Shown: piece by piece, positions 7,685 to 16,978 of the stretch | How positions within the stretch are numbered: the stretch's first letter is position 1 | How the letters are laid out: every line of letters begins with the position of its first letter | DNA from: Terriglobia bacterium | Lineage (GTDB): Bacteria > Acidobacteriota > Terriglobia > Bryobacterales > Bryobacteraceae | Direction of reading: 5' to 3' | Assembly: GCA_021325175.1 (NCBI GenBank) | Contig: JAJPHS010000145.1 | Span: 62,001-126,000 of the forward strand | DNA: 64,000 nt | The notes under the pieces: generated by a model | The model's input: the letters and a program-made list of their open reading frames with translations, nothing else | What the model was told of the DNA's origin: nothing | The model's database searches: none | Made by a program: the position numbers and the translations under genes

Positions 7685-9535
7685 GTGAATGAGTCCTTGC
7701 TCGTCAATACGCTGGGACATTCGGCCGGAGTCCTGATTTTCGGCATTTTCCTTTATCTGCTGATTCAGGATCGCGCCTCGCGCCGTCTGCCCGGCAGCGG
7801 CAAGGCGATGCTGGCGGCGGCTCTCGCTTTGCTCTGGAATCTCGCCTCGCTGATCGTGCTGGCCGCCAATTCGGCGGCGGACGTTTTCACCAGCGTCACC
7901 GTCGCGATCGGATTTTCGGTGCTCAGCCTGCTGCCCGCCGTCCTGTTTGATTTGTGCCTGCGCGCGCGCTTCCGCCTGCTGGTGACGCTCGGCTACGCCC
8001 TCAGCGCGGTTTGCATCGCGCTTCATTTAAGCGAGCTTGCCGCCGGCAACCCCGCCTATCATCGCCTGGGGCTGGCGCTCATCACCATCGGCTACGGCGC
8101 GTTTACCGTCATCGCGGCGTTGCGATTATTCGCCTCGCTCGATGAGAACCGCGGCGTCCTGACTTCGCGCCTGATCGGCACCATGTCGCTGTTCCTTCTG
8201 GCCATGAGCTTCGTCCACCTGCGCAGCGCCCACTTGAATCAGGTCTGGTCGCGCGAGCTGGCCTTTCACCACGCCGCGATCCCGCTGGCTTTGCTGGTGC
8301 TGCTTCAGGATTATCGCTTCGTCCTGTTGGACGCCTTTCTGCGATTCCTCGCCAACGTTCTGCTGGCGGCCCTGTTCACCTTCGGCGCGGTGGTCGCCTG
8401 GCGAGCTGGCCTGGCGCCGCCGCCGGAGACGCCGTTCGCGCAGGCCATGCTGCTCGCCGCCATCTGCCTGGCCCTGATCGTGTTCGCCCTGCTGCGATCG
8501 CGCCTGCAAAGCCTGATGACGCACCTGGTTTTTCGCCAGCCCGATTTGAACCATCTGCTGGATCGCCTGAAAGCGCCGGTGCGCGAGGAGGCCGCCTATC
8601 TGGAATCGGCGGCTCGCGAGCTCGGCCGCTTCATGGGCGCGGAAGCGGCCTTGAGCGACGATCCCAATCTCCCCGATCTCGATCTCGGCCGTCCCGTGCT
8701 GGTTTCCGAGCTGCCGCGAATGCGTGCCGAACTGGAGCAACGCGGCTTCGAGGTGGCGGCCCGCCTGCGCATCCCCTCCGGCGCGCGCTACATCCTCCTC
8801 GGCCGGCGGTCCGGCGGCCGGCGCTATCTGAGCGAGGATTTGCAGGCCCTGGGCCGCGCCGCCGCCCTCATCGAGGAACAAATCGAACAGTACCGCGAAT
8901 CGGAGATGCGGCGACTGGTGGCGCAAGCCGAGCTGCGCGCCCTGCAATCGCAGATTCATCCCCATTTCCTGTTCAACGCGCTGAACACCCTTTATGGCAT
9001 CATCCCGCGCGAAGCCCGCGGCGCGCGCGATACCGTCCTCAATCTCGCCGATATTTTCCGCTATTTCCTCGAAACGCAGAAAACGTTCTCGCGCCTGGAG
9101 GAGGAGCTGCACATCGTCAAGGCCTACCTCGATGTCGAACGATTGCGGCTCGGCCAAAAACTGCGCGTCGAAATCGAGGTGGAACAGAGCGCCCTCGACG
9201 CGCCCATCCCGATTCTTTCCATCCAGCCGCTGGTCGAAAACGCGGTAAAGCACGGGATCGCACCCAAACCCCAAGGCGGCCTGGTGCAATTGAACGCCGC
9301 CTTCGATTCGCGCGGCGATCTGGTAATTACGGTTCGCGACACCGGCGGCGGATTCGCGCCCGCGCGCTCCAAATCCGGCGTCGGACTCGACAACGTCACC
9401 CGCCGCCTCCAGCTCTGCTACGGCCCCGCGGCGCGGCTGCGCATCGATTCGGATTCGCGCGGCGCCGCCGTCGCTTTTTCCGTTCCCGCTTCGTCCATGA
9501 GCTCGATGCGCGCCGCCGAGGCGGTGTCGTCGTGA
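7685..9535 (+). CDS. LytS-like membrane sensor histidine kinase
   Basis: I choose GTG 7685 (MNESLLVNTLGHSAG); the frame is open back to 7586 but that leader is arginine-rich and lies in the divergent promoter region. The first ~270 residues make about eight membrane helices. A cytoplasmic linker follows, then a His_kinase domain with the phosphoacceptor motif QSQIHPHFLFNALNTLYG and an HATPase with PLVENAVKHGI, DTGGGF and GVGLDN. This is the LytS/YehU class. Its stop overlaps the response-regulator start (GTGA), so the two form a two-component pair. The signal sensed is unknown. A TATATG box lies 8 bases before the GTG, so the message may be leaderless. Confidence 0.9.
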   Translation: MNESLLVNTLGHSAGVLIFGIFLYLLIQDRASRRLPGSGKAMLAAALALLWNLASLIVLAANSAADVFTSVTVAIGFSVLSLLPAVLFDLCLRARFRLLVTLGYALSAVCIALHLSELAAGNPAYHRLGLALITIGYGAFTVIAALRLFASLDENRGVLTSRLIGTMSLFLLAMSFVHLRSAHLNQVWSRELAFHHAAIPLALLVLLQDYRFVLLDAFLRFLANVLLAALFTFGAVVAWRAGLAPPPETPFAQAMLLAAICLALIVFALLRSRLQSLMTHLVFRQPDLNHLLDRLKAPVREEAAYLESAARELGRFMGAEAALSDDPNLPDLDLGRPVLVSELPRMRAELEQRGFEVAARLRIPSGARYILLGRRSGGRRYLSEDLQALGRAAALIEEQIEQYRESEMRRLVAQAELRALQSQIHPHFLFNALNTLYGIIPREARGARDTVLNLADIFRYFLETQKTFSRLEEELHIVKAYLDVERLRLGQKLRVEIEVEQSALDAPIPILSIQPLVENAVKHGIAPKPQGGLVQLNAAFDSRGDLVITVRDTGGGFAPARSKSGVGLDNVTRRLQLCYGPAARLRIDSDSRGAAVAFSVPASSMSSMRAAEAVSS

Positions 9536-10242
9536 AGGTTCTGATCGCCGACGACGAGCCCATCGCCCGCCAGATTCTGCGCGAGCACGTCGAATCCATC
9601 CCCTCGCTTCAGGTCGCGGCCGAAACCTCGACCGGCGCCGAAACGCTGGCGCAAATTCTCGAAACCGATCCGGATATCGTGTTGCTCGATCTTCAAATGC
9701 CGGAGCTGGACGGCCTCAGCGTGGTCCGCAATCTGCGGCGGGATCGAAAGCCCGCCATCATTTTCGTTACCGCCTTCGAAAATCACGCGCTCGAGGCCTT
9801 CGATGTCGGCGCGGTCGATTATCTGCTGAAGCCGGTGCGGCGCGAGCGCCTGGAAAGGGCCATCCTCAAGGCCGGCCGCCACCTGAAGGGCGCCAGTCCC
9901 GCCGCTCCGGCGCCGCCCAAAAAAATCATCGGCCGCCGCGGCGAGAATCTCTATCTGCTCGACCCCAAAGAGATCGTCGCCTTTCAGGCCGAAGGCGAGC
10001 TGGTGCATTTGATCACCGTGTCGCAGCGCTATTTCGCCGATCCGCCGCTCAAGGCCATTGAGGAAAAATTGGAGCAGCCGCGCTTCCGCCGCATCCATCG
10101 CCGCACCATCATCAACACCGATCACATCCGTCGCATCTCGCCGTTATCGAGCAAGCGCTGGCTGCTGATCATGTCCAACGGATTCGAAGCGGTGGTGAGC
10201 AAGCGTCTGGCCAGCGCGATCCGCGACCAGGCCCGCTGGTAA
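9532..10242 (+). CDS. LytTR-family response regulator
   Basis: The start is GTG 9532, overlapping the kinase stop by 4 bp. The receiver domain covers residues 1-120 with acidic pocket D7/D8, phosphoacceptor D53 (LLDLQMPELDG), T80 and K100. A linker with several prolines leads to a LytTR DNA-binding domain at about 135-232 (FQAEGELVHLITVSQRYF, then FRRIHRRTIINTDHI). By family knowledge it binds direct repeats upstream of target genes after phosphorylation by its partner kinase. I could not identify its binding sites in this window. Confidence 0.94.
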   Translation: MKVLIADDEPIARQILREHVESIPSLQVAAETSTGAETLAQILETDPDIVLLDLQMPELDGLSVVRNLRRDRKPAIIFVTAFENHALEAFDVGAVDYLLKPVRRERLERAILKAGRHLKGASPAAPAPPKKIIGRRGENLYLLDPKEIVAFQAEGELVHLITVSQRYFADPPLKAIEEKLEQPRFRRIHRRTIINTDHIRRISPLSSKRWLLIMSNGFEAVVSKRLASAIRDQARW

Positions 10243-10290
10243 CGCGGTACATCGCTCTCCGGCGCTGAACGCTCCGCGCGAGATCACATC

Positions 10291-10320
10291 TTGAGTTTTG
10301 CTTTGCTCCATTCTTATGAT
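10291..10320 (+). promoter_or_regulatory. Probable promoter upstream of the formiminotransferase gene
   Basis: TTGAGT at 10291-10296 and TATGAT at 10315-10320 are 18 bp apart. The ATG at 10348 lies 27 bases further on, leaving room for a short leader. The match is by eye and partial at the -35 box. Confidence 0.45.
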
Positions 10321-10347
10321 CGTACAGGCGATCCGGCCCGCCCCATC

Positions 10348-11205
10348 ATGATCGAATGCGTCCCTAACTTTTCCGAAGGCCGCGATGAGCAAAAAATACG
10401 CGCCATCGTCGAGGCCATCGCCGGCGCCGGCGTGCTGCTGCTCGGCTGGGAGTCCGACGTCGATCACAACCGCAGCGTCGTGACTTTCGCCGGCGACCCC
10501 CACGCCGTGCTCGAAGGCGCCGTCCGCGGCGCCGGGCGGGCGGCCGAATTGATCGATCTGACGGCGCATCAGGGCGTGCACCCGCGCGTCGGCGCGGCTG
10601 ATGTTATTCCATTCGTTCCCCTCGAGGGATCGACCATGGAAGAATGCGTCGCCCTCGCCAATCGCGCCGGAGAAGAAATCTGGCGGCGCTTCCGCGTGCC
10701 GGTTTATTTTTACGAAGCGGCGGCGAAAATCCCCGGGCGGCAGCGGCTGGAAAACGTGCGCCGCCCCGGGTTCGACGGCCGCCCGCCCGATCTCGGCGAC
10801 TCGCGGGCGCATGCCACCGCGGGCGCATCCATCGTCGGCGCGCGCGGCTTTCTGATCGCCTTCAATGTCGATCTGGCCACCACGGATCTTGAAACCGCCA
10901 AAGCGATCGCGCGTAAAATCCGCGAATCCTCGGGCGGGTTCCCGTTCGTCAAGGCGATCGGCCGCTATCTTCCCTCCCGCGGCTGCGCGCAGGTGGCCAT
11001 CAATTTCACCAATTTCGCGGAAACGCCGCTCGAGCGGGTCTATCAGGCCATCGCCGCCGCAGCTCCCGTGCGCTCCTGCCAACTCGTCGGCTTCATCCCG
11101 CGGCGCGCTTTTGAAATGGCTCCCGATTTTTTCCGCCGCGCCGAAAATTTCAATGATTCGCGCATAATCGAAACACGAATCGACGCGTTAAAGTCCCCGA
11201 AATGA
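10348..11205 (+). CDS. ftcD: Glutamate formiminotransferase (FtcD-like)
   Basis: The chosen ATG 10348 gives MIECVPNFSEGRD, the characteristic N-terminus of the family. The 285-residue protein spans both formiminotransferase subdomains and lacks the cyclodeaminase domain found in animal enzymes. Conserved family stretches include DHNRSVVTFAG, GVHPRVGAADVIPFVP and the catalytic-loop region with HATAGAS. The reaction transfers the formimino group of N-formimino-glutamate to tetrahydrofolate, the last step of one histidine degradation route. No other hut genes are nearby, so a stand-alone folate one-carbon role is also possible. It converges on the DUF1552 gene with an 8-bp gap. Confidence 0.9.
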   Translation: MIECVPNFSEGRDEQKIRAIVEAIAGAGVLLLGWESDVDHNRSVVTFAGDPHAVLEGAVRGAGRAAELIDLTAHQGVHPRVGAADVIPFVPLEGSTMEECVALANRAGEEIWRRFRVPVYFYEAAAKIPGRQRLENVRRPGFDGRPPDLGDSRAHATAGASIVGARGFLIAFNVDLATTDLETAKAIARKIRESSGGFPFVKAIGRYLPSRGCAQVAINFTNFAETPLERVYQAIAAAAPVRSCQLVGFIPRRAFEMAPDFFRRAENFNDSRIIETRIDALKSPK

Positions 11206-11213
11206 TGTTTCCT

Positions 11214-12533
11214 TCAAATCTCCAGTCTCGTATCCGCATCCCCGAAGCGGTCGAGCTTCAGTCCCATCCGGTCCATGATCGCCAGAAACAGGCTGCACAT
11301 CTTTCGCTCCTCATCCGGCCGCCGCGTAAAATCGAGCGCCCGGCCGGTCTTCAGCGTACCGCCCAGCCCGCCCGCCAGCACCAGCGGCAATCGCGAGTTA
11401 TCGTGCTTGCGTCCCGACCACAAATTCGACAGCCACATCAGGCAGGAATGATCGAGCACTGTCCCATCGCCCTCCGGCATCTCGTCGAGCTTCCGCGCCA
11501 GATACGCAAACTGCCCCAGATGAAAACGCGCGATCCGTTCGTAGCCGTCGGAAAGATTGTTGTGGGAAGCGGCGTGGTGGCCCTCGCGCACATCGAGGAA
11601 AGGATAGTAGCAGGCCGATAAATCGCGCGCCAGCAGCAGCGACGCGACACGCGTTTTGTCGGTTTGAAACGCGATGGCGATCAGGTCGCACATCAGCCGC
11701 GTGTGCTCGCGAAAATCCTCGGGCATCCCGTTGGCCGGACGCTCCATCGTGAACAGCGGGCGGTTTGCGCCCTTCGCCGCGTCGTGCGCTTTTTCAAAAC
11801 TCTTGCGCATCCCTTCGACCCGCGTCTCCACTTCGCGAACGCTGTAAAGATATTCGTCCAGCCGCATCCGGTCGCCGGAGCTGACTTGCCGCGTCAGCGC
11901 TTCGGCCCGATCCTTCACCCGGTCCAGGATGCTCAAATTGCGCAGATTGCCGCGATTTTCAAACAAAGTATCGAAGGCCAGCGAGGGATAAACCTCCACC
12001 GGCACCGGCGAATCCGGACTGTGCCAGGAGATGTGCGAGCTGTAGGCCAGCGAAAAATTCGTTTCGTGATAGCCGGTCATCGGCTGCTCGCAGGCGAGCA
12101 CCAGGCTGGGAATCGGCGTCTCCTGGCCCGTCCAATCGGCGATCTTCTGATCTACCGAAACGCCGGAATGAATCATCGCGCCCTTCTGAATGTGCGTGCC
12201 GGTGAGCAGGCCGCCGGTCTGCGCCGGATGAATCCCCTGGCCCGTCATGTTCTTGTTGAACAGGCCGTCGATCACGTTGATTTTTTCGCGGATCGGCTCC
12301 AGCACCGAAAGCGTTTTGCTCAGCTTCAGATCCCCGGCTTCGCCCTGCGCGCTCCAGTGATTTTCATTGATGCCGTTGCCCATGAACAGCACCGCGAATC
12401 TTTTTGGAAAGACCTCCGGCGTGTGGGCATCGGCCAGCGCCGAAAAAGATTCCAGCCAGGGCAGCGCCATGGTAACGCCGGCGCCCCGTAAAACCGCCCG
12501 GCGGGAAATCGAAAGAGAAGATTTTCGCGACAT
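11214..12533 (-). CDS. DUF1552 exported protein with Tat signal
   Basis: The N-terminus SISRRAVLRGAGVTMALPW is a twin-arginine signal, so the folded protein is probably exported through Tat. The rest matches the DUF1552 pattern common in Planctomycetes and Acidobacteria (FMGNGINENHW near the start, SSHISWHSPDSPVP in the middle, LSNLWSGRKHDNSRLPLVLAGG late), a family distantly related to sulfatase/alkaline-phosphatase-like DUF1501 proteins. It starts 2 bp after the stop of the DUF1592 cytochrome gene and is surely co-transcribed with it. The reaction is unknown. Confidence 0.9.
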   Translation of the reverse strand: MSRKSSLSISRRAVLRGAGVTMALPWLESFSALADAHTPEVFPKRFAVLFMGNGINENHWSAQGEAGDLKLSKTLSVLEPIREKINVIDGLFNKNMTGQGIHPAQTGGLLTGTHIQKGAMIHSGVSVDQKIADWTGQETPIPSLVLACEQPMTGYHETNFSLAYSSHISWHSPDSPVPVEVYPSLAFDTLFENRGNLRNLSILDRVKDRAEALTRQVSSGDRMRLDEYLYSVREVETRVEGMRKSFEKAHDAAKGANRPLFTMERPANGMPEDFREHTRLMCDLIAIAFQTDKTRVASLLLARDLSACYYPFLDVREGHHAASHNNLSDGYERIARFHLGQFAYLARKLDEMPEGDGTVLDHSCLMWLSNLWSGRKHDNSRLPLVLAGGLGGTLKTGRALDFTRRPDEERKMCSLFLAIMDRMGLKLDRFGDADTRLEI

Positions 12534-12535
12534 GG

Positions 12536-15500
12536 TTAATCCGCTTTCCTCCGCGTCGATGTTTCTTCGCTCCTTCGCCGATCCAAAAACTGCGGGCTGG
12601 TTACGATCATATCCACTAGCGTGGAAAAACGGTAGCCCGTCGCGGCCAGCCGCGTTTCCATGCGCTGCACCAACGGCTCGTCGGAAAGCATCAGAGACCG
12701 GCTCAGCGCGAAACTCAGCAGTTTTCGCGTGAAATTATCGATGAAATCCTTCTGGCGATGCTCGCGGATGTACTGCTCGACGCCGGCCAGCCCGTCGATT
12801 TCGGCGCCATCGGGCAACTGCACGTCCGTTTCCACCCGACGCCCGGCCAGATCATGGGTTCGCGCTTCCCCCACCGGACCGTAGCCTTCAAACGCCAGGC
12901 CGAATCCGTCGAATCGCGCGTGGCAGGAGGCGCACAGCGGATTTTTTCGATGCTCGGCCAGCGCGTCGCGAATCGGCAGCGCGGATTTGGACTCATCGGC
13001 CGGCAGTTCGGGAACCACCGGCGGCGGCGGCGGAATCACTTCGCCAAGCACGCGCCGCACCACCCAATAGCCGCGCTTCACCGGGCTGGTTCGCAACCCC
13101 GGAGAACTTTCCGTGAGGAAAACGGCCATTCCCATCAGCCCGCCGCGATGATACCGGCTGGCATTGTCGACGCGAACCCAATGATCGTTGCCGCCGGGAA
13201 CAGCGGGCATTCCGTAATGCCTTGCGAGCACCGGATTCACGAACGTATAGTCGCCGTAGAGGAGATCAAGCAGGGAGCGATCATTCACCATCACGTCCTG
13301 AAGAAATCGCACCGGCTCCTCGAACATCGCCTGGCGCAGATTGTTGTCGAACATCGGAAAGCGCTGGCGGTCGACGCCGTTAAAATCCTCGAACTGGCGG
13401 AAGTCGAGCCAGTTTCCGGCAAATTCGGTGAGAAAACCGCGCGCGCGATCGTCTTTGAGCATCCGCCGGACCTGCGCCAGCAGCGCGCGGCGCTTTTCCA
13501 GCTCGCCCGACGCCGCCAGATCGAGCAGTTCCTGATCGGGCATCGTGGACCACAGGAAGTAACTCAGACGGCTCGCCAGCGCGTACGCCGAAAGCGGGCG
13601 GACCGGCACGGCGCTCTTGGCTGAAACGCGGCGCAGCGGTGTTTGCGGCGCCGGATCGAGAAGATCCAGGCGGAAACAAAAATCGGGCGACATCAAAATA
13701 TCGACGATCGATTCGCGCATCGCCTGTTCGTGCGTCATCTCGTCTTCTTTGCGAAGTTGATGGTAGTAGGCGAGAAGGCTCTCGCCTTCGGCGGAAGAAA
13801 GCGGCCGCCGGTACGCCCGGGCCGCGAAGTCGAGAAGAAACTTTAAATGCGCGGGCTCGGCGTCGCGCCGCATTTTTTCGATGCGCCGCATCTGCGCGTT
13901 GATGCCGTCGAAGTGCCGGCGAATCGCTTCGACGGCGATGGGGTCGTTTTGCGGATTCGACTTCGCCTTGGCGATATAGGCGTCGCGCAGTGCGAAAATC
14001 ATTTCCGGATCGGTGATGGCTTTACCGGCGGGACGCGGCGTGCCGGATTCGGCGCCTTTGCCCGCCACCTCGCCGCTTTGATTGTCGAAATATTGAATCC
14101 AGGTGCGCGCGGTGTAATCGGCGATGAAATCGAATTCGTCCCACAGCCGGTTGAGTTGCCGCTGGCCTTTTTCATCGAGGATCAGCTCCATCAACGGCTG
14201 ATCGTCGCGAAAATATCCCATCACGTTGTGATAGCCCGCGCTCAGCAGGCGGCCCTTATCTTCGGAATCGTCCGGAAAATAGCGGCCGCGTTCCTTGACG
14301 TAAAACGCGTCCGGGAATATCGAGGCGAAGCGCGCAAACGACGCCTGATAGCGCGCGAATTCGCCGCGTGGCACGGCTAAATCGGGATCGTCGAGCTGAA
14401 AATTCCGCATCATCGCGGCCCAGCGCGGCGCCGCTTCCTGATGCAGGCCGGGATATTTGGGAATGCGCGGAGCGTCGGGGGCGGGCTCGTCGTCGTAGCG
14501 CAGCGCGTTCGGGTCCGATTCCCGGCGATGAGATGCGTATTGTTCATTTTTAAAATGAAGCAAGGGCTGCGATCCGGGCGGCAGACCGCGCACCAGGGGA
14601 GCGGCGAACTGAAGCGACGTATCGCGGCGGATTCGCGCTACAAAATCGCGCATTTCGATGCATTTTTCGCGCAAATTGGCCGCATTTGCAGGCGAAGGCA
14701 GCGCGCGCCACATGCTTTGCAATTTCGCGATCGGTCCCACTTCGCCGCGCGCCGCCTCCGCTGGTTCTTCAAGCAGCAACCACAGCGTTTTTAAATACTT
14801 CGCGCTGATTCTCGCCTCCGCGGCGATGGAGTCGAGCGTCGCCGCGGAATTTCCCAATTCGCGCCGGCGCCGGTAGCGCCACGCCGCTTCAAAATAATCC
14901 GCGTAATCGGTGGGCTGGGCTTCGTAAAATTTCACGATGCGCTCGATCGAATAGCGATCGCGATCGGTTTCGACCAGCATCGGAAAGGGCGCAAAGCTCA
15001 CTCCATCGGGAGTGAGCACCATGTGATCGGCCACCTCGCGCGCCGCCTGCAAATATTTCTGGAGCAGCGTCGGCGACATGGAAAGCGATTCGGCTGAGTT
15101 TTCAAAACCCGCCGGATTGGCGGGATCGACGGGAAATTCGCGCGCCGGGCGAAGATCGACGCCGGTCAAATCGCGAATGGTGTAGTTGTACTCGGCGTTG
15201 CTGAGCCGGCGCGCCAGCACCGGGCCGGGATCTCCGGAGTTTTTGCGCGCTTCATTCAGGCGCATGGCTTGGATCCAGGAGATCACTGCGCGGCGCTGAT
15301 CGGCGCCCGGTTGGGGCATGCCGTTGGGCGGCATTTTTTGCGAGGAAAGCTTGTCGATCACCGTGCCCCAGCGCACGTAATCCTGCGCGACCATGGCGAC
15401 AGTCGAATACGATTTCAGATCGAAGCCGGCGGCGGCCGACGCTCCGCCGTGGCAGGCGGCGCAATATTGCGCGATAAAAGGGCGAACAATGCGGGCGAAC

Positions 15501-15586
15501 TGCTGCTCGATGGCGGCATCGCCCGGCGCCGAAAGAGCGATCGAGCCGGCCAGGATCGCCGCGCAAAACAGCCGCGTTTTCCGCAT
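12536..15586 (-). CDS. Large exported multi-DUF cytochrome protein (DUF1587/1592/1588/1585 type)
   Basis: This 1016-residue protein has a signal peptide (ILAGSIALSAPGDA), then a haem-binding CAACHGG near residue 42, the planctomycete-type cytochrome domain, DUF1587 (RRLSNAEYNYTIRDLTGVDL), a DUF1595/DUF1592 core (YALASRLSYFLWSTMPD), DUF1588 with a second CASCH haem site and ARFDGFG, and a C-terminal DUF1585. Domain order and length match the standard acidobacterial and planctomycete form. These proteins are thought to be periplasmic redox or polymer-processing enzymes; no substrate is proven. It is followed by DUF1552 with a 2-bp gap, the usual pairing. An extra ~200-residue segment in the middle (about 245-450) is unusually long and of unknown role. 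Confidence 0.9.
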   Translation of the reverse strand: MRKTRLFCAAILAGSIALSAPGDAAIEQQFARIVRPFIAQYCAACHGGASAAAGFDLKSYSTVAMVAQDYVRWGTVIDKLSSQKMPPNGMPQPGADQRRAVISWIQAMRLNEARKNSGDPGPVLARRLSNAEYNYTIRDLTGVDLRPAREFPVDPANPAGFENSAESLSMSPTLLQKYLQAAREVADHMVLTPDGVSFAPFPMLVETDRDRYSIERIVKFYEAQPTDYADYFEAAWRYRRRRELGNSAATLDSIAAEARISAKYLKTLWLLLEEPAEAARGEVGPIAKLQSMWRALPSPANAANLREKCIEMRDFVARIRRDTSLQFAAPLVRGLPPGSQPLLHFKNEQYASHRRESDPNALRYDDEPAPDAPRIPKYPGLHQEAAPRWAAMMRNFQLDDPDLAVPRGEFARYQASFARFASIFPDAFYVKERGRYFPDDSEDKGRLLSAGYHNVMGYFRDDQPLMELILDEKGQRQLNRLWDEFDFIADYTARTWIQYFDNQSGEVAGKGAESGTPRPAGKAITDPEMIFALRDAYIAKAKSNPQNDPIAVEAIRRHFDGINAQMRRIEKMRRDAEPAHLKFLLDFAARAYRRPLSSAEGESLLAYYHQLRKEDEMTHEQAMRESIVDILMSPDFCFRLDLLDPAPQTPLRRVSAKSAVPVRPLSAYALASRLSYFLWSTMPDQELLDLAASGELEKRRALLAQVRRMLKDDRARGFLTEFAGNWLDFRQFEDFNGVDRQRFPMFDNNLRQAMFEEPVRFLQDVMVNDRSLLDLLYGDYTFVNPVLARHYGMPAVPGGNDHWVRVDNASRYHRGGLMGMAVFLTESSPGLRTSPVKRGYWVVRRVLGEVIPPPPPVVPELPADESKSALPIRDALAEHRKNPLCASCHARFDGFGLAFEGYGPVGEARTHDLAGRRVETDVQLPDGAEIDGLAGVEQYIREHRQKDFIDNFTRKLLSFALSRSLMLSDEPLVQRMETRLAATGYRFSTLVDMIVTSPQFLDRRRSEETSTRRKAD

Positions 15587-15686
15587 ATCAGGCTAATTTT
15601 AAAAAAACCGAATTTATTCTATCACTTCCGCCGCTACGGATTTCTCCGGCGTAAGTACAAGACGGGTTTCCGCCGAACAATTGCAT

Positions 15687-16235
15687 ATGACGTGGGTTTT
15701 GCTTTTTCTGATCCAGGATGCTGAGCGGATTCGCGCGGCGATGGAAAATTCGCTCGCGCAGCAGCGCGCCTCCGTGCAGCGGCAGGCGGAAGCGGCGGGC
15801 GTTTCGATCCCCTGGACCGCGCCGCGGCCAGCATCGGCCGGGTGCGATCCGATTCCGCTTGCGGAATTGTCCAAAATGATCGACGAAACCTCGCAAAAGC
15901 AGGGGATTGATAAGAATCTGGTCCGGGAAGTGGCGCGCCAGGAGTCGGGCTTCCGGCCGTGCGCGGTATCGAGCAAGGGCGCCGAAGGGCTGATGCAGCT
16001 TATGCCGCAGACGCAGGCGCAGTTTCAGGTGGACGATCCGTTCGATGCCAGGCAAAGCCTGGAAGCGGGCAGTAAGTTATTGAAACAACTGCTCGATCGC
16101 TACGACGGCGACCTTACTAAAGCCCTCAGTGCCTATAACGCCGGCGCGCGGCGCGTCGATGAATCGGGCGGGGCGCCTGATATCTCCGAGACCAAGGCCT
16201 ATGTTCTAAGTATTCTCACCCGGTACTTGAAATAA
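15687..16235 (+). CDS. Lytic transglycosylase (SLT domain)
   Basis: I choose ATG 15687; a TTG two codons earlier is equally in frame. A short hydrophobic start (MTWVLLFLIQ) may be a signal sequence or anchor. The SLT domain begins near residue 70 with the catalytic glutamate in REVARQESGF, followed by SSKGAEGLMQLMPQTQAQF and ALSAYNAGA, which are goose-lysozyme-fold signatures. By family knowledge it cleaves the MurNAc-GlcNAc bond of peptidoglycan forming 1,6-anhydro-MurNAc. It is divergent from the DUF1592 gene and precedes a response regulator by 35 bp. Confidence 0.9.
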   Translation: MTWVLLFLIQDAERIRAAMENSLAQQRASVQRQAEAAGVSIPWTAPRPASAGCDPIPLAELSKMIDETSQKQGIDKNLVREVARQESGFRPCAVSSKGAEGLMQLMPQTQAQFQVDDPFDARQSLEAGSKLLKQLLDRYDGDLTKALSAYNAGARRVDESGGAPDISETKAYVLSILTRYLK

Positions 16236-16270
16236 ATTTTTCCTAACTTGCCGCCGATAAGTAATCAGGC

Positions 16271-16978
16271 GTGGCGATCCAGACTAAGAAACCCGCGGCG
16301 AAGGAACTGATTATTCTGCGGCCGGACATGCACGTGCCGCGATGGGAAAGCGTGCTGGAGGACGCCGCGCAGGCGCCCGCGATCCTGATCGTCGATGACG
16401 TCGACCTGAACCGGCGTCTGCTCAAAGCCATTCTCAAAACGGCAAATTATCGAATTTTCGAAGCGAAACGGCCCTCGGCGGCGATGGCGATTCTGGAGCG
16501 CGAAAAAATCGACCTGGTGGTGATCGATCTGGTGATCCCGGAGATGTCCGGACCCGAATTTTCCCGGATGCTCAAGAACGACCGCAAAACGCAGTTGATT
16601 CCGATTCTGATGACCACCAGCGTTCAGGGCACGGAAAACGAAGTGGCCGGCATTGAATCGGGCGCCGACGAATTTCTGCTCAAGCCGCTGCAGCCAAGCA
16701 TCGTACGGTCGCGCGTTCGCGCCATGCTGCGCAATAAAGCCCTGATCGATTCGCTTGAAGAAGCCGAGACGATTCTGTTGCGCTGGCGCAATCGGTGGAG
16801 CATCGCGATAAATACACGGGCATGCATTGCGAGCGGCTGGCGAGCTACAGCATCGCGCTCGGCCGCGCGCTGGGTCTGCCGCGACAGGATCAGCTTGCGC
16901 TCTATCGCGGCGGATATTTGCACGATATCGGCAAGATCGGGATTCCGGATTCGATTCTGTTCAAGCGCGGGCTGCTGA
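16271..16978 (+). CDS. Response-regulator receiver domain of a frameshifted HD-GYP regulator
   Basis: The frame starts at GTG 16271. After ~35 residues comes a receiver domain (AILIVDDVDLNRRLL, acceptor aspartate in LVVIDLVIPEMSG, then TTSVQG and EFLLKPLQP). The sequence stays typical up to SLEEAETIL at about 16777; beyond that this frame turns into arginine/serine-rich noise until 16978. In the next frame, immediately from 16780, the expected continuation ALAQSVEHRDKYTGMH appears, so one base seems to be missing at about 16778-16780. The intact protein would be ~375 residues, a receiver plus HD-GYP c-di-GMP phosphodiesterase. Confidence 0.8.
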   Translation: MAIQTKKPAAKELIILRPDMHVPRWESVLEDAAQAPAILIVDDVDLNRRLLKAILKTANYRIFEAKRPSAAMAILEREKIDLVVIDLVIPEMSGPEFSRMLKNDRKTQLIPILMTTSVQGTENEVAGIESGADEFLLKPLQPSIVRSRVRAMLRNKALIDSLEEAETILLRWRNRWSIAINTRACIASGWRATASRSAARWVCRDRISLRSIAADICTISARSGFRIRFCSSAGC

